A stretch of DNA of 34,648 nucleotides from Bryobacteraceae bacterium (GTDB lineage Bacteria; Acidobacteriota; Terriglobia; Bryobacterales; Bryobacteraceae), in NCBI GenBank assembly GCA_025927575.1, contig JAICLJ010000034.1, forward strand, positions 1-34,648, given 5' to 3'. The notes beneath the pieces are model-generated. The model worked only from the letters and a program-made list of their open reading frames with translations. It was not told the DNA's origin and ran no database searches. Both the position numbers and the translations under genes were made by a program. Of the stretch, positions 24,576 to 33,235 are shown one piece after another. Within the stretch, counting starts at the first letter, position 1; every line of letters starts with the position of its first letter.

Positions 24576-27251
24576 ATGAAAAACCGGCGCTGGCGCGACA
24601 TTCTCCGGATGCGAGCCCGCTCCGTGTTCAACCGCGGCCAGGTGGAGCGGGAGCTCGACAAAGAGCTGCGTTTCCATTTAGACCAGCAAATCGAAGAAAT
24701 GCGAGCGCGTGGACTGCCGCCTGAAGAAGCGCGGTGCGCGGCGCTGAAAAGGATCGGCGGACTCAGCCAGATTCAAGAGGAGTGCCGGGACATGCGGAGA
24801 ACCAACTTTCTTGAAGATCTGAAGCAAGATCTTCGTTATGCCGCTCGGATGCTGGGCAAGAGCCCGGGGTTCACGCTAGTGATGGTGTTGACGCTTGGGC
24901 TCAGCATTGGAGCCACAAGCGCGATTGTGAGCGTGATCCATGGCGTCTTGCTAAGATCGCTGCCTTACCGGAATCCCGACAAGCTGGTTCGGATCTTCAC
25001 CAGCGCGCAGGGTTTTCCAAAATTCCCACTCAATCCGAACGATTTTCGTGATTTCCGTGCGCGTCTGGACAGCTTCGAATCGCTCGCCGCATACACTCGC
25101 AATGATCTGCAACTCGCCGGCACAGGCGACGCGATACGGCTTTCCGGTCTTTCGGTCACGGCCGGATTTTTCAACGTGCTGGGATTGAAACCGGCAATGG
25201 GGCGCGAATTCGACCGCAACGATGAGCTGCCCGGCAAAGCGCCGATCGTCATTATCAGCGACAAGATCTGGCGCAATCGGCTGAGCGGGCGCAGAGATGT
25301 AGTAGGGCAGAAGATCGTTCTGGACGCGGTTCCCTATACTGTTGTCGGCGTGATGCCGCCGGGCATTCAGCATCCCGGTAACATGTATCACGCGATCGCA
25401 TACGGCGACACTGTGGACATTTGGACTCCGTTCACTTCGTTTGGAAATCCGAAGGATCGCGGACCCCACTATCTCGATGGAATCGCACGCATGCGGCCGG
25501 GCATACAAGCCGCGCGGGCGCAAGCTGAAATGAACGCCGCAATGCAGCAACTGGGGCGGGAACACCCGGATGGCGACAGTGGATGGAACGTCCTGGTGAT
25601 TCCACTCGAGACAGAAATTGTCGGGCGCAGCGAACGCCTCTTGCTAGTGCTGCTCGGGGCCGTGATACTGCTGCTGTTGCTGGCATGCGTCAATGCAGCC
25701 AATCTGCTGCTGGCGCGAGCGACCGCGCGGCAGCGTGAGCTTGCCGTGAGGGCCGCGGTGGGCGCGCGCCGGCGGCGCCTGGTCCAGCAAATGCTGACCG
25801 AGAGCGTGCTGTTGACGATGATGGGCGCCACGCTAGGCGCGGTGTTGGCCGTCGCTGGAGTCAAGGCGCTGGTAGCCTTACTGCCTGCCGATTTTCCGCG
25901 GGCCGGCGATATTCATGTTGACGCGCCGATATTTCTGTTCACTTTGTCGATCGCAATCGGCACGGGTATCTTTTTCGGCATTGTTCCGGCGCTGCACGGA
26001 TCGCGGGCGGATTTACGGGCGTCGCTGCACGAAGGCGGCCGGAGCGCGACGAGCAGTCGCGGAATACTTCGCTTGCGCAACGGGCTGGTGATTAGCGAGG
26101 TGACGCTGGCCTGCGTTCTGTTGATGGGGGCCGGGCTAATGCTGCGAAGCTTTGTCAATCTGCTGCGGACAGACCCAGGTTTCCGTCCCGAACAGACGCT
26201 GACATCCAGCATCTCGTTACCTCACGTGAGCTATAAAGACAACCGGGATATCGCAAACTTTTGGGGACGCCTGCTCGACAAGATGCGCCAGATGCCAGGA
26301 GTGACGGCCGCGGGGGCCGGTTCCGACCTGCCTTGGACAGGTTGGGACGATAATGCCGGGTTTGAGATACAGGGCGAAGTTCCGCCGCCCCGCGACTCCT
26401 TTCATGCGCGGTATCACATGGCGACTCCAGGCTATTTTCGAGCGCTCGGCATTTCAATCCTGCGAGGGCGCTCATTCGACGACCACGATCGGGCCGATAG
26501 CCGAAGCGTCCTCCTCATCAATGAAGCAATGGCGCGGTTTTGGCGGCGCGGCGATGCGCTAGGTGGACGGATCACATTCAGCGACCATCCGAAAGAGAAG
26601 GACTGGCTCACAATCGTCGGCATCGTCGGCGATGTGAAGGATACGCCGAAGAGCTCCGGTGCCGAGCCGGCGTTCTGGTGGCCTATGCTGCAGGAGCCGT
26701 TCCCGCTCGCGGCGAACTCCTCCATCGCGATTCGCTCTAACCTGGACACCCAATTGGCCGCTGGCCGGTTGCGTGCGGCGGTCGGCGAACTCGACTCCAA
26801 TCTCGCCGTTTCAGATGTCCTTACGATGGGCCAGGTGGCTTCGGCAGCATACGCCACGCCGCGGTTTGCGCTTCTCCTGGTATCGCTTTTCGCGACTCTC
26901 GCGCTGTTGCTGGCGGCCATCGGAACGTACGGCGTAATTGCCTACACGGTGAGCCAGCGGATTCACGAGTTTGGAGTCCGGATGGCGCTCGGCGCGCAGC
27001 CGCGGGACGTCTTGCTCAATGTCCTCGCGAACGGAATAAAGTTAGCGGTCGCCGGAACGGCGCTCGGCATTTTGTTTGGCGTTGGCCTATCGCGGTTGCT
27101 TGGCAATTTGCTTTACGGCGTAAGCGCGGTGGACCCGATCGCAATTAGCGCGACGAGCATCATTGCGATCTTCGTTGCCGCCGTTGCCTGCTACCTGCCG
27201 GCGCTGCGAGCCACTCGAGCAGATCCAATGACGGCGCTCCGCGCCGATTAA
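24576..27251 (+). CDS. ADOP-family duplicated orphan ABC permease (MacB/FtsX type), second copy
   Basis: An 891-residue relative of the first permease, with the same plan: helical prefix (ELDKELRFHLDQQIEEMRAR, EEARCAALKRIGG), membrane helix (VMVLTLGLSIGATSAIVSVI), MacB-like periplasmic domain, FtsX block (ACVNAANLLLARATARQREL), then a repeat of both ending PALRATRADPMTALRAD. ATG 24576 is chosen because GGAG lies seven bases upstream and family members begin with such a short basic leader; the frame also opens at 24546 inside padR. It is in the same transcript as padR. The two permeases are clearly diverged, so this is an old duplication rather than a recent copy. Confidence 0.87.
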   Translation: MKNRRWRDILRMRARSVFNRGQVERELDKELRFHLDQQIEEMRARGLPPEEARCAALKRIGGLSQIQEECRDMRRTNFLEDLKQDLRYAARMLGKSPGFTLVMVLTLGLSIGATSAIVSVIHGVLLRSLPYRNPDKLVRIFTSAQGFPKFPLNPNDFRDFRARLDSFESLAAYTRNDLQLAGTGDAIRLSGLSVTAGFFNVLGLKPAMGREFDRNDELPGKAPIVIISDKIWRNRLSGRRDVVGQKIVLDAVPYTVVGVMPPGIQHPGNMYHAIAYGDTVDIWTPFTSFGNPKDRGPHYLDGIARMRPGIQAARAQAEMNAAMQQLGREHPDGDSGWNVLVIPLETEIVGRSERLLLVLLGAVILLLLLACVNAANLLLARATARQRELAVRAAVGARRRRLVQQMLTESVLLTMMGATLGAVLAVAGVKALVALLPADFPRAGDIHVDAPIFLFTLSIAIGTGIFFGIVPALHGSRADLRASLHEGGRSATSSRGILRLRNGLVISEVTLACVLLMGAGLMLRSFVNLLRTDPGFRPEQTLTSSISLPHVSYKDNRDIANFWGRLLDKMRQMPGVTAAGAGSDLPWTGWDDNAGFEIQGEVPPPRDSFHARYHMATPGYFRALGISILRGRSFDDHDRADSRSVLLINEAMARFWRRGDALGGRITFSDHPKEKDWLTIVGIVGDVKDTPKSSGAEPAFWWPMLQEPFPLAANSSIAIRSNLDTQLAAGRLRAAVGELDSNLAVSDVLTMGQVASAAYATPRFALLLVSLFATLALLLAAIGTYGVIAYTVSQRIHEFGVRMALGAQPRDVLLNVLANGIKLAVAGTALGILFGVGLSRLLGNLLYGVSAVDPIAISATSIIAIFVAAVACYLPALRATRADPMTALRAD

Positions 27252-27566
27252 AGCGCCCGCTGCGAGTTCTCTTCATACGAACGGATCTCCTCTTTGGTAG
27301 ATCTCCACCGTGTCACGAAATGTAGTATCTCGCCGTCATCGTCCTCGTGTGCCTCAAAAATGACGGAGTACAACCGGCCACGTACCCATCCGATAGCTCA
27401 GTATGCTCAGGAACATCCAGCCTCTGGTCGAGCCAATATGGTGGAGAAAATAACTCCTGTGCCGCCTCAAATCCAATCCCGCGTCGGGAATTGGCTCGAA
27501 GGCGCCGACTCTTTTGAGGATCAAAGCTAAAGCGCGCTTTTGTATAACTGTCATACCCTTATGGGT
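27248..27566 (-). pseudogene. Frameshifted BrnT-like toxin remnant
   Basis: The minus strand encodes two halves of a BrnT-type ribonuclease toxin in different frames. The first reads RFSFDPQKSRRLRAN, then GIGFEAAQELFSPPYW and a stretch to SDGYVAG. The second, in another frame, reads RLYSVIFEAHEDDGEILHF and RWRSTKEEIRSYEEN to a TAA that overlaps the stop of the second permease. The join lies near 27370-27380 and needs a loss of bases that is not a multiple of three. The first frame has no ATG, GTG or TTG in a sensible place, and no BrnA antitoxin gene follows. The gene looks dead. Confidence 0.6.
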
Positions 27567-27622
27567 CACAGCCGGTGCCAGCAGAACCTATTCAGGACCG
27601 TTCATCTCCGCGTCCTCCCACA

Positions 27623-27650
27623 TTGATCCGCTGATCCCCCCTGCTACAAT
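27623..27650 (+). promoter_or_regulatory. Sigma-70 promoter of apt
   Basis: TTGATC (27623-27628) and TACAAT (27645-27650) are 16 bases apart. The predicted start near 27657 gives a leader of about 26 bases before ATG 27683. Confidence 0.5.
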
Positions 27651-27682
27651 GGCGGGTTCGCGCTCTCATCGCCTTCACCAAC

Positions 27683-28198
27683 ATGGACCATTTGAAGCAA
27701 TTGATCCGGGAGGTTCCCGACTTTCCGAAACCTGGAATCAATTTCTACGACATCACCACTCTTTTAAAGGACAGAGACGGTTTTCACGAGACGATTGAAC
27801 TCTTGAAAGACCACTATGCCGTGAAACCTGTCGACGTTGTCGTGGGTATAGAGGCGCGCGGCTACTTTTTTGCGCCTGCCATGGCGCTGGCATTAGGTGC
27901 TGGTTTCGTACCCGTCCGCAAGCCGGGAAAACTGCCGTATCAGCACCGTAGCGTGGAGTATGCGCTCGAATACGGGTCCGACAGCCTGGAAATTCACGCG
28001 GATGCGATCAATCCGGGTCAGAATGTCCTGATTATCGATGACGTGCTCGCCACCGGCGGCACGGCCTCCGCCGTCGCGAAACTTGTTGAAATGTTGGGCG
28101 GCAGAGTCTCGGGGTTGGGCTTCGTCATTGAACTGTCGTTTCTACCGGGGCGCGAGAAGCTGAAGAACTACGATCTCTTCTCGCTCGTCAAATACTGA
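27683..28198 (+). CDS. apt: Adenine phosphoribosyltransferase
   Basis: Salvages adenine to AMP using PRPP, in the cytosol. The 171-residue protein has the Apt opening [20 protein letters not shown], the adenine-site segment [18 protein letters not shown] and the PRPP loop [16 protein letters not shown] (about 113-128), all intact. The length is standard. A consensus-like promoter lies 33 bases upstream. It is followed by ispE and the PRPP synthase gene, so PRPP supply and use are encoded together. Confidence 0.95.
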   Translation: MDHLKQLIREVPDFPKPGINFYDITTLLKDRDGFHETIELLKDHYAVKPVDVVVGIEARGYFFAPAMALALGAGFVPVRKPGKLPYQHRSVEYALEYGSDSLEIHADAINPGQNVLIIDDVLATGGTASAVAKLVEMLGGRVSGLGFVIELSFLPGREKLKNYDLFSLVKY

Positions 28199-28240
28199 TT
28201 TGCCGTGACTTGCCGATTCCATTAACTTAATGCGCGCTAA

Positions 28241-29221
28241 ATGAGATCGCGTAACTCCACAGCGACGCTTCATGTCGAGGTTCCCGCGTTCGCCAAATTG
28301 AATCTGGATTTGCGGGTACTTTATAAGCGCCTCGACGGATACCACGAGATCCGAACCGTCTTTCAAACCATTAGCTTACGCGAGACACTCGGTATTGAAT
28401 TCCGCCGCGCACGGCGTACCGAACTCATTCTTGATTGCTCGGTCGTAATAGAAAATAACATTGTTCTTAGAGCTGCCCAGGCCGTCCTGGATCATCTGGG
28501 AATGACGGCTTGGGTTCGTTTGTCTCTTCGTAAAAGAATCCCGATGGGGGCCGGCCTGGGGGGCGGATCGAGCGATGCCGCCGCCGTGCTGTTCGCGCTT
28601 CCGGTGCTGGCCGGCAAACCGATTCCTCCAGATCAGCTTCATGAGCTTGCTGCCGGCCTCGGCAGCGATGTTCCGTTTTTCCTATATGGAGGAACGGCCT
28701 TGGGGTTGGGGCGGGGCACTGAATTGTATCCGCTGCCTGACCTTGGCACTCTTCCAGCCCTGGTGGTTGCGAGCGGCGTACACGTGTCGACGGCCGATGC
28801 CTACCGGTCGTTGGAACGGGGTGTTCACGTCCCTGACCGTCCGGATGTCACAGGTTCATTGACTTCGCACGATACGTTGCCTATTCTGGGAGAGTTTCAG
28901 GCCATCGCCTGGGGATTGCATCGGGCCGCCCTCGGTCATCTGCATCTCAAAAACGATTTCGAAAAGGCTGTTTTTTCGATGCATCCAGAGTTGGCGTCTC
29001 TCTCCAGAAAACTGAAGCGCCTGGGCGCCAAACACGCCTTGATGACCGGTAGCGGGTCGGCGCTCTTCGGTGTTTTTGCCAGTCAAGCGGAAGCAAAGGC
29101 CGCGGCCGGGCGCTTTCCATCAGGTTGGGCCTACCCAGTGCGATTCTTGCCGCGCGCTACCTATCGTGCCGTCCGGCATCGGGCCCTGGGAGAAGCGGCG
29201 CAATCGAGTTTCCTGACCTAG
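28241..29221 (+). CDS. ispE: 4-diphosphocytidyl-2-C-methyl-D-erythritol kinase
   Basis: Phosphorylates CDP-methylerythritol with ATP in the MEP isoprenoid pathway; undecaprenyl phosphate needed by the EPS transferase comes from this route. The 326-residue protein shows FAKLNLDLRVLYKRLDGYHE near the start, the GHMP ATP loop PMGAGLGGGSSDAAAV (about 101-116), DVPFFLYGGTALGLGRGT and the C-terminal MTGSGSALFGVF. It is slightly longer than many IspE proteins because of a basic C-terminal tail. The ribosome site before ATG 28241 is weak, so the first ten residues are uncertain. Confidence 0.93.
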   Translation: MRSRNSTATLHVEVPAFAKLNLDLRVLYKRLDGYHEIRTVFQTISLRETLGIEFRRARRTELILDCSVVIENNIVLRAAQAVLDHLGMTAWVRLSLRKRIPMGAGLGGGSSDAAAVLFALPVLAGKPIPPDQLHELAAGLGSDVPFFLYGGTALGLGRGTELYPLPDLGTLPALVVASGVHVSTADAYRSLERGVHVPDRPDVTGSLTSHDTLPILGEFQAIAWGLHRAALGHLHLKNDFEKAVFSMHPELASLSRKLKRLGAKHALMTGSGSALFGVFASQAEAKAAAGRFPSGWAYPVRFLPRATYRAVRHRALGEAAQSSFLT

Positions 29222-29271
29222 ATGACCGGCGGCAGAGCTAACTTGCGGCAAAAGGAGAAGGTACAGAAATA

Positions 29272-30240
29272 ATGGCTGCTCCGCGACCGATTCGAGCGAG
29301 TTATAACCATTTCAAAGTATTCTCAGGCACGGCGAACGTGCCGCTGTCTCAGGAGATCTGCGACAGTCTGGGCTGCCCCCTGGGTTCGGCCATGATCCGC
29401 AGGTTCGCGGATGGCGAAACGCATCTACAGATCGCGGAAAATGTCAGGGGAGCGGACGTTTTTGTCGTCCAGCCCACCTGCACCCCCGTCGATCACAACA
29501 TCATGGAATTGCTCTTGATGATCGACGCACTGAAGCGGGCCAGTGCGGAGCGCATCACAGCAGTGTTACCCTATTATGGATACGCGCGGCAGGACCGAAA
29601 GGACAAGCCGCGTATGCCAATCTCGGCTAAGCTGGTCGCCAGTCTGCTCGAGCGGGCTGGGGCGAGCCGGGTTTTGGCTTTAGATCTTCACGCCGCTCAA
29701 ATTCAGGGATTCTTCGATATTCCTGTCGATCACTTGTTTGCAGCGCCGGTGATGGTGGAATATTTCGAATCGCGGTGGACGGGCAATCTCACGATTGTGT
29801 CACCAGATGCAGGCGGCGTGGAACGCGCCCGCGCCTTCGCGAAGCGTTTGAATGCGCCGCTGGCGATTATCGATAAGCGGCGGACCGAAGTGAACGTGGC
29901 CGAGGTGATGAACATCATTGGCGAAGTTCGCGGGCAGTATTGTTTGATCGTGGACGACCTTGTGGATACGGCCGGCACGCTGGTAAAGGGCGTTGAGGCG
30001 TTGTTGGCGCAAGGGGCAGCGGGTGTTTCCGCCTGTGCCACGCATGCGGTTTTGTCGGGACCGGCGGTTGAGCGTATCGAGTCGTCGCCGATTGAGGAAT
30101 TGGTAGTGACAAACTCGATACCGCTGAACCCCCGTGTGGCGGCTTGCGGTAAGATTCGCACGCTGTCGGTAGCCCCTTTGCTGGGCCGCGCCATCCAGTC
30201 GATACACGAGGGTGGTTCGGTGAGCACGTTGTTTATTTAG
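29272..30240 (+). CDS. prs: Ribose-phosphate pyrophosphokinase
   Basis: Makes PRPP from ribose 5-phosphate and ATP. The 322-residue protein has FADGETHLQI, VFVVQPTCTPVDHNIMELLL, the ATP flap YYGYARQDRKDKPR, DLHAAQIQGFFDIPVDHL and the ribose-phosphate loop CLIVDDLVDTAGTL, complete for the class I enzyme. AAAAGGAG lies upstream of ATG 29272. It sits 50 bases after ispE and 80 before rplY, the common order in this phylum. A tRNA gene that often lies in this spot in other bacteria is absent here. Confidence 0.95.
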   Translation: MAAPRPIRASYNHFKVFSGTANVPLSQEICDSLGCPLGSAMIRRFADGETHLQIAENVRGADVFVVQPTCTPVDHNIMELLLMIDALKRASAERITAVLPYYGYARQDRKDKPRMPISAKLVASLLERAGASRVLALDLHAAQIQGFFDIPVDHLFAAPVMVEYFESRWTGNLTIVSPDAGGVERARAFAKRLNAPLAIIDKRRTEVNVAEVMNIIGEVRGQYCLIVDDLVDTAGTLVKGVEALLAQGAAGVSACATHAVLSGPAVERIESSPIEELVVTNSIPLNPRVAACGKIRTLSVAPLLGRAIQSIHEGGSVSTLFI

Positions 30241-30320
30241 GTTTTTTGCAGTAAAAATCAAACCACGTTCCGCAGCTCGGAATGTAGCGGCAGGCTGGCG
30301 CCGTGGTGATGAGGAAGAAA

Positions 30321-30989
30321 ATGAGTAAAGATATTACAATCGCGGCGGAACTTCGGGATTCGCGCGGCAAGAATGAAGCCCGGCGGTTGCGGGCGAAAGG
30401 CGCGATGCCGGCGATCCTTTACGGTGAGCCGGGCTCCCCCCTGGCGGTCGCCGTGAACCCGAAAGAGCTAGCCAGGATTCTGAACAGCAAGACGGGCCAC
30501 AACACGATTTTCAACATCGAATTGGCCGGCGGCGAGAAGACGCCGGTCATGATCGTCGACTGGCAGCACGATCCGATCAAAGACAACCTTCTGCACGTCG
30601 ATTTGAAACGCATCGATCTCACAAAGCGCATTCAGGTCATGATCCCGATTGTCACGCACGGCGACCCCAAAGGCGTGAAACTGCAGGGCGGATTGCTCGA
30701 GCTTGTAACGCGCGAAGTGGAAATCGAATGCCTTCCGAACGAGATCCCCGACCAATTCGATTTCGACGTCACTGAACTACAGATCGGACAAAGTATTCGC
30801 GTCTCCGATATCCCGTTGACTGGCTCGATGAGGCTACTCGGAACGGCCGAGACGGTGGTCGCGCATGTGGTTTCACCGAAGGCCGAGGCCGAACCAGCGC
30901 CGGTTGAAGCAGTCCCAGTGGCCGCCGAGCCGGAAGTTGCCAAGAAAGGCAAGAAGGAAGAAACCGCCGAAGAGAACAAGAAGAAGTAA
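30321..30989 (+). CDS. rplY: 50S ribosomal protein L25 (TL5/Ctc type)
   Basis: Binds 5S rRNA. The protein is 222 residues, the long Ctc form with an L25 domain (ITIAAELRDSRGKNEARRLR, then PAILYGEP and GHNTIFNIEL) and a C-terminal beta domain (DQFDFDVTELQIGQSIRVSD). An acidic-to-basic Ala/Glu/Lys tail of about 35 residues ends it. I chose ATG 30321, which has GAGGAAG at proper spacing; in-frame starts at 30303 and 30309 precede that site. Confidence 0.93.
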   Translation: MSKDITIAAELRDSRGKNEARRLRAKGAMPAILYGEPGSPLAVAVNPKELARILNSKTGHNTIFNIELAGGEKTPVMIVDWQHDPIKDNLLHVDLKRIDLTKRIQVMIPIVTHGDPKGVKLQGGLLELVTREVEIECLPNEIPDQFDFDVTELQIGQSIRVSDIPLTGSMRLLGTAETVVAHVVSPKAEAEPAPVEAVPVAAEPEVAKKGKKEETAEENKKK

Positions 30990-31022
30990 TCTTCATGTGT
31001 ATTCCTGCCGAATATCCGGTAG

Positions 31023-31718
31023 ATGCCTGAAGAAATCGAATCCGTCGACCCTGCTGGGCGGTCTGTCCCGGCTGGGCAAGCCGAAAGGGGAGAAACGCCC
31101 GGCGGGACGGCTGAGCCGGGTATCAGGACGTACTTCATTGTGGGACTGGGGAATCCGGGTTTGCGGTATGAGAATACGCCGCACAACATCGGATTCATGG
31201 TGCTTGACCGGTTAGCGGAACGGAACGGAATTCGGATCAGGAGCAATGAGGGTGTAACGCTCACGGGAACGGGTAAGATTTGCGGCCGGGATGTGGTTCT
31301 GGCGAAGCCACAAACTTTCATGAACCGGAGCGGAGCGAGCGCGAAGGCCGTCATGCAGAACCGGCGGTTGAGCCACAAGGATCTGGTGCTTGTTTACGAC
31401 GATATCGATTTGCCGTGGACAGCGCTGCGGATCAAGAAAAAAGGTTCGGCCGGCGGGCATAATGGAGTCAAATCGGTGATCGCCGAAATGCGCACCGATT
31501 GGTTCGTGCGGGTGCGGATTGGCATCCGGCCGGAGCACGAAATCGAAGATACTGCGCAGTATGTGCTCGCTCCTTTGGAACGTGCATTAAAAGTGGATTT
31601 GGACGAGGTCCTGACGTATGCCGCGGAAGCGATCGAGTCCATAGTTGCCGAAGGCGCCATGAAGTCCATGACGAGGTTTAATCGTCGCGCCCGAGGTTTA
31701 AAAGACGAGGAAGAATGA
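31023..31718 (+). CDS. pth: Peptidyl-tRNA hydrolase with N-terminal extension
   Basis: Frees tRNA from dropped-off peptidyl-tRNA. The core begins [20 protein letters not shown] (Asn of GLGNPG and catalytic His are present), continues with [19 protein letters not shown] with the catalytic Asp, and [11 protein letters not shown]. About 37 residues before the core are low complexity (Pro, Gly, Glu) and not found in typical Pth, yet no later start codon exists before the first strand, so they appear to be translated or the true start is unusual. Its stop overlaps the ATG of rpsF. Confidence 0.92.
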   Translation: MPEEIESVDPAGRSVPAGQAERGETPGGTAEPGIRTYFIVGLGNPGLRYENTPHNIGFMVLDRLAERNGIRIRSNEGVTLTGTGKICGRDVVLAKPQTFMNRSGASAKAVMQNRRLSHKDLVLVYDDIDLPWTALRIKKKGSAGGHNGVKSVIAEMRTDWFVRVRIGIRPEHEIEDTAQYVLAPLERALKVDLDEVLTYAAEAIESIVAEGAMKSMTRFNRRARGLKDEEE

Positions 31719-32179
31719 GAATTTACGAAGAGTTGTTCATCGTTCAGCCCGATGCGACGGACGAGCAGATCGATCCGTTAATCGAGCAGTTGAAGGATAT
31801 CATCGCGCAAACGGGCGGTACGCTTGACAAGGCCGAAAAGTGGGGCGTCCGCAGATTGGCTTACCGTATCGGAAAACTGAACGAGGGCTATTACATACTC
31901 CTACAGTTTTCCGCCGGGGCGACGGCTGTCAAGGAGATCCAGCGCCGGCTTCGTGTGAACGATCTGGTCGTCAAATTCCTGACGGTCCGGATCGACGAGA
32001 AGATGAAGCGCATTGAGAAGAGGAAGAAGCAGCGCGAGAAACGAGCAGCGAGGAAGCCGCCAAAGCCGGAAGCTCCGGCCATGGCAACGCCTTCACTGCC
32101 CGCTGAACCGGCGGTCCCGGTTCCAGGCGCCCCGGCGGCCACGGCACCCGGCGCGCCCGCGCAACCGGAACAGAAGTAA
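31715..32179 (+). CDS. rpsF: 30S ribosomal protein S6
   Basis: Binds 16S rRNA with S18. The core of about 100 residues is standard ([57 protein letters not shown]). Then a very basic stretch ([19 protein letters not shown]) and a Pro/Ala tail of about 35 residues extend it to 154 residues. ATG 31715 overlaps the pth stop in an ATGA junction and has GAGGAAG upstream, so it is translationally coupled. Confidence 0.95.
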   Translation: MRIYEELFIVQPDATDEQIDPLIEQLKDIIAQTGGTLDKAEKWGVRRLAYRIGKLNEGYYILLQFSAGATAVKEIQRRLRVNDLVVKFLTVRIDEKMKRIEKRKKQREKRAARKPPKPEAPAMATPSLPAEPAVPVPGAPAATAPGAPAQPEQK

Positions 32180-32209
32180 CGACGGAAGGAACACCCAAGG
32201 AGAAACATC

Positions 32210-32512
32210 ATGCCAGATACAAGAGGTGGCCGTCCGATCGCGGCTTCACAACGGCCGACCGGCGGCGACAAAGCCATAGCTACCGGAAAGAAGCAATACT
32301 TCCGGCGCAAAAAGGTCTGCCGATTTTGCGTCGAGAAGGTCGACGACATCAATTATAAAGAAGTTCGCATGTTGAACAGCTTTATTTCCGAACGCGGCAA
32401 GATTACGCCCCGACGCATTTCGGGCGTATGCACGCCGCATCAGAAGCGGCTGAGCGAAGCGATCAAGCAGGCGCGTAACATCGCTCTGCTGCCGTTCGCG
32501 TCGAAGATGTAA
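32210..32512 (+). CDS. rpsR: 30S ribosomal protein S18, zinc-ribbon type
   Basis: Partner of S6 in the small subunit. The 100-residue protein ends with the conserved ITPRRISGVCTPHQKRLSEA and IKQARNIALLPF. It keeps CRFC and CTPH, the potential zinc ligands of the C-plus form of S18. About 27 polar residues precede the core. AAGGAGA precedes ATG 32210. Gene order rpsF-rpsR-rplI is the classical one. Confidence 0.95.
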   Translation: MPDTRGGRPIAASQRPTGGDKAIATGKKQYFRRKKVCRFCVEKVDDINYKEVRMLNSFISERGKITPRRISGVCTPHQKRLSEAIKQARNIALLPFASKM

Positions 32513-32533
32513 GCGCGAAAGGAGCCCAGTTTA

Positions 32534-32980
32534 ATGGAAGTCATTCTAAGAGAAGAGCTCGACAAGCTCGGCCAGCGAGGCTCGATCGTGAAAGTAGCCG
32601 ATGGATACGCGCGCAATTATCTGCTGCCGAAACGACTGGCGGTTCTCGCCACCGACGCCAATCGCAAAATCGTAGAGCAGGAGCGCCAGGCGTGGCTGCG
32701 CAAGGAGGCGAAAATCAAAGTCGATGCCGAGGATCTTGCCAAGCTGCTAACAAACGTCACGCTGACGTTCCGACACAAGGTGGGCGAAAACGATCAGCTA
32801 TTTGGCTCAGTTACCGCCCGCGACATCGCTGAAGGGCTGGAAAAGCAAAACTTTCGTGTCGATCGGCGCAAGATCGTGCTCGATGAGCCGATCCGCGCCC
32901 TTGGCGAACACAAAGTCACGGTGAGGCTGCATCGCGAAGTTCCGACAGAGATCACCGTCGTTGTCGAAAAAGAAGAATAA
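32534..32980 (+). CDS. rplI: 50S ribosomal protein L9
   Basis: Binds 23S rRNA near the L1 stalk. The 148-residue protein opens VILREELDKLGQRGSIVKVA and DGYARNYLLPKRLA, the L9 signature, followed by the long connecting helix and a C-terminal domain with KVGENDQLFGSVTARDIAE. GAAAGGAG precedes ATG 32534. It is the last gene of the operon, ahead of a strong terminator. Confidence 0.95.
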   Translation: MEVILREELDKLGQRGSIVKVADGYARNYLLPKRLAVLATDANRKIVEQERQAWLRKEAKIKVDAEDLAKLLTNVTLTFRHKVGENDQLFGSVTARDIAEGLEKQNFRVDRRKIVLDEPIRALGEHKVTVRLHREVPTEITVVVEKEE

Positions 32981-33013
32981 CTCGATCCTGCTCTGGGAAT
33001 TCGAGACAATAGG

Positions 33014-33037
33014 AGGGTCGCGTGAAAGCGCGGCCCT
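33014..33037 (+). terminator. Rho-independent terminator of the ribosomal-protein operon
   Basis: AGGGTCGCG and CGCGGCCCT form a fully paired nine-base stem (one G-T pair) with a six-base loop TGAAAG, followed by TTCGTTT. It lies 33 bases after the rplI stop. Confidence 0.8.
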
Positions 33038-33067
33038 TTCGTTTCTAGACATTTTTTGAATTTCAAT

Positions 33068-33165
33068 GGCGGGCAGTGGCGCACGCCTTTAGCGTGCCGC
33101 GGCGAAGTTCAGTTCGCCGGAGAACGGACAGTGAACTGCCCGCCAGCACGATGAATCGTGCGCCA
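33068..33165. repeat. Structured palindromic repeat with interleaved arms
   Basis: Four perfect inverted pairs fill 98 bases: GGCGGGCAGT (33068-33077) with ACTGCCCGCC (33135-33144); TGGCGCACG (33077-33085) with CGTGCGCCA (33157-33165); GGCGAA with TTCGCC (33101-33118); and CACGAT-GA-ATCGTG (33147-33160). The first two pairs interleave, so they cannot both form in one flat fold. It has the look of a dispersed intergenic repeat, but no second copy is in the window. Confidence 0.6.
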
Positions 33166-33235
33166 CAATATTACAGATTCCGGGCGTGGTTCCGAGAGTT
33201 GCAAACCAGGGCCGCGTCTCTCACAACAGTTCATT

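Noticed and set aside
29222-29271. Possible tRNA between ispE and prs
   Set aside because: The gap is only 50 bases, too short for a tRNA, and has no T-loop sequence.
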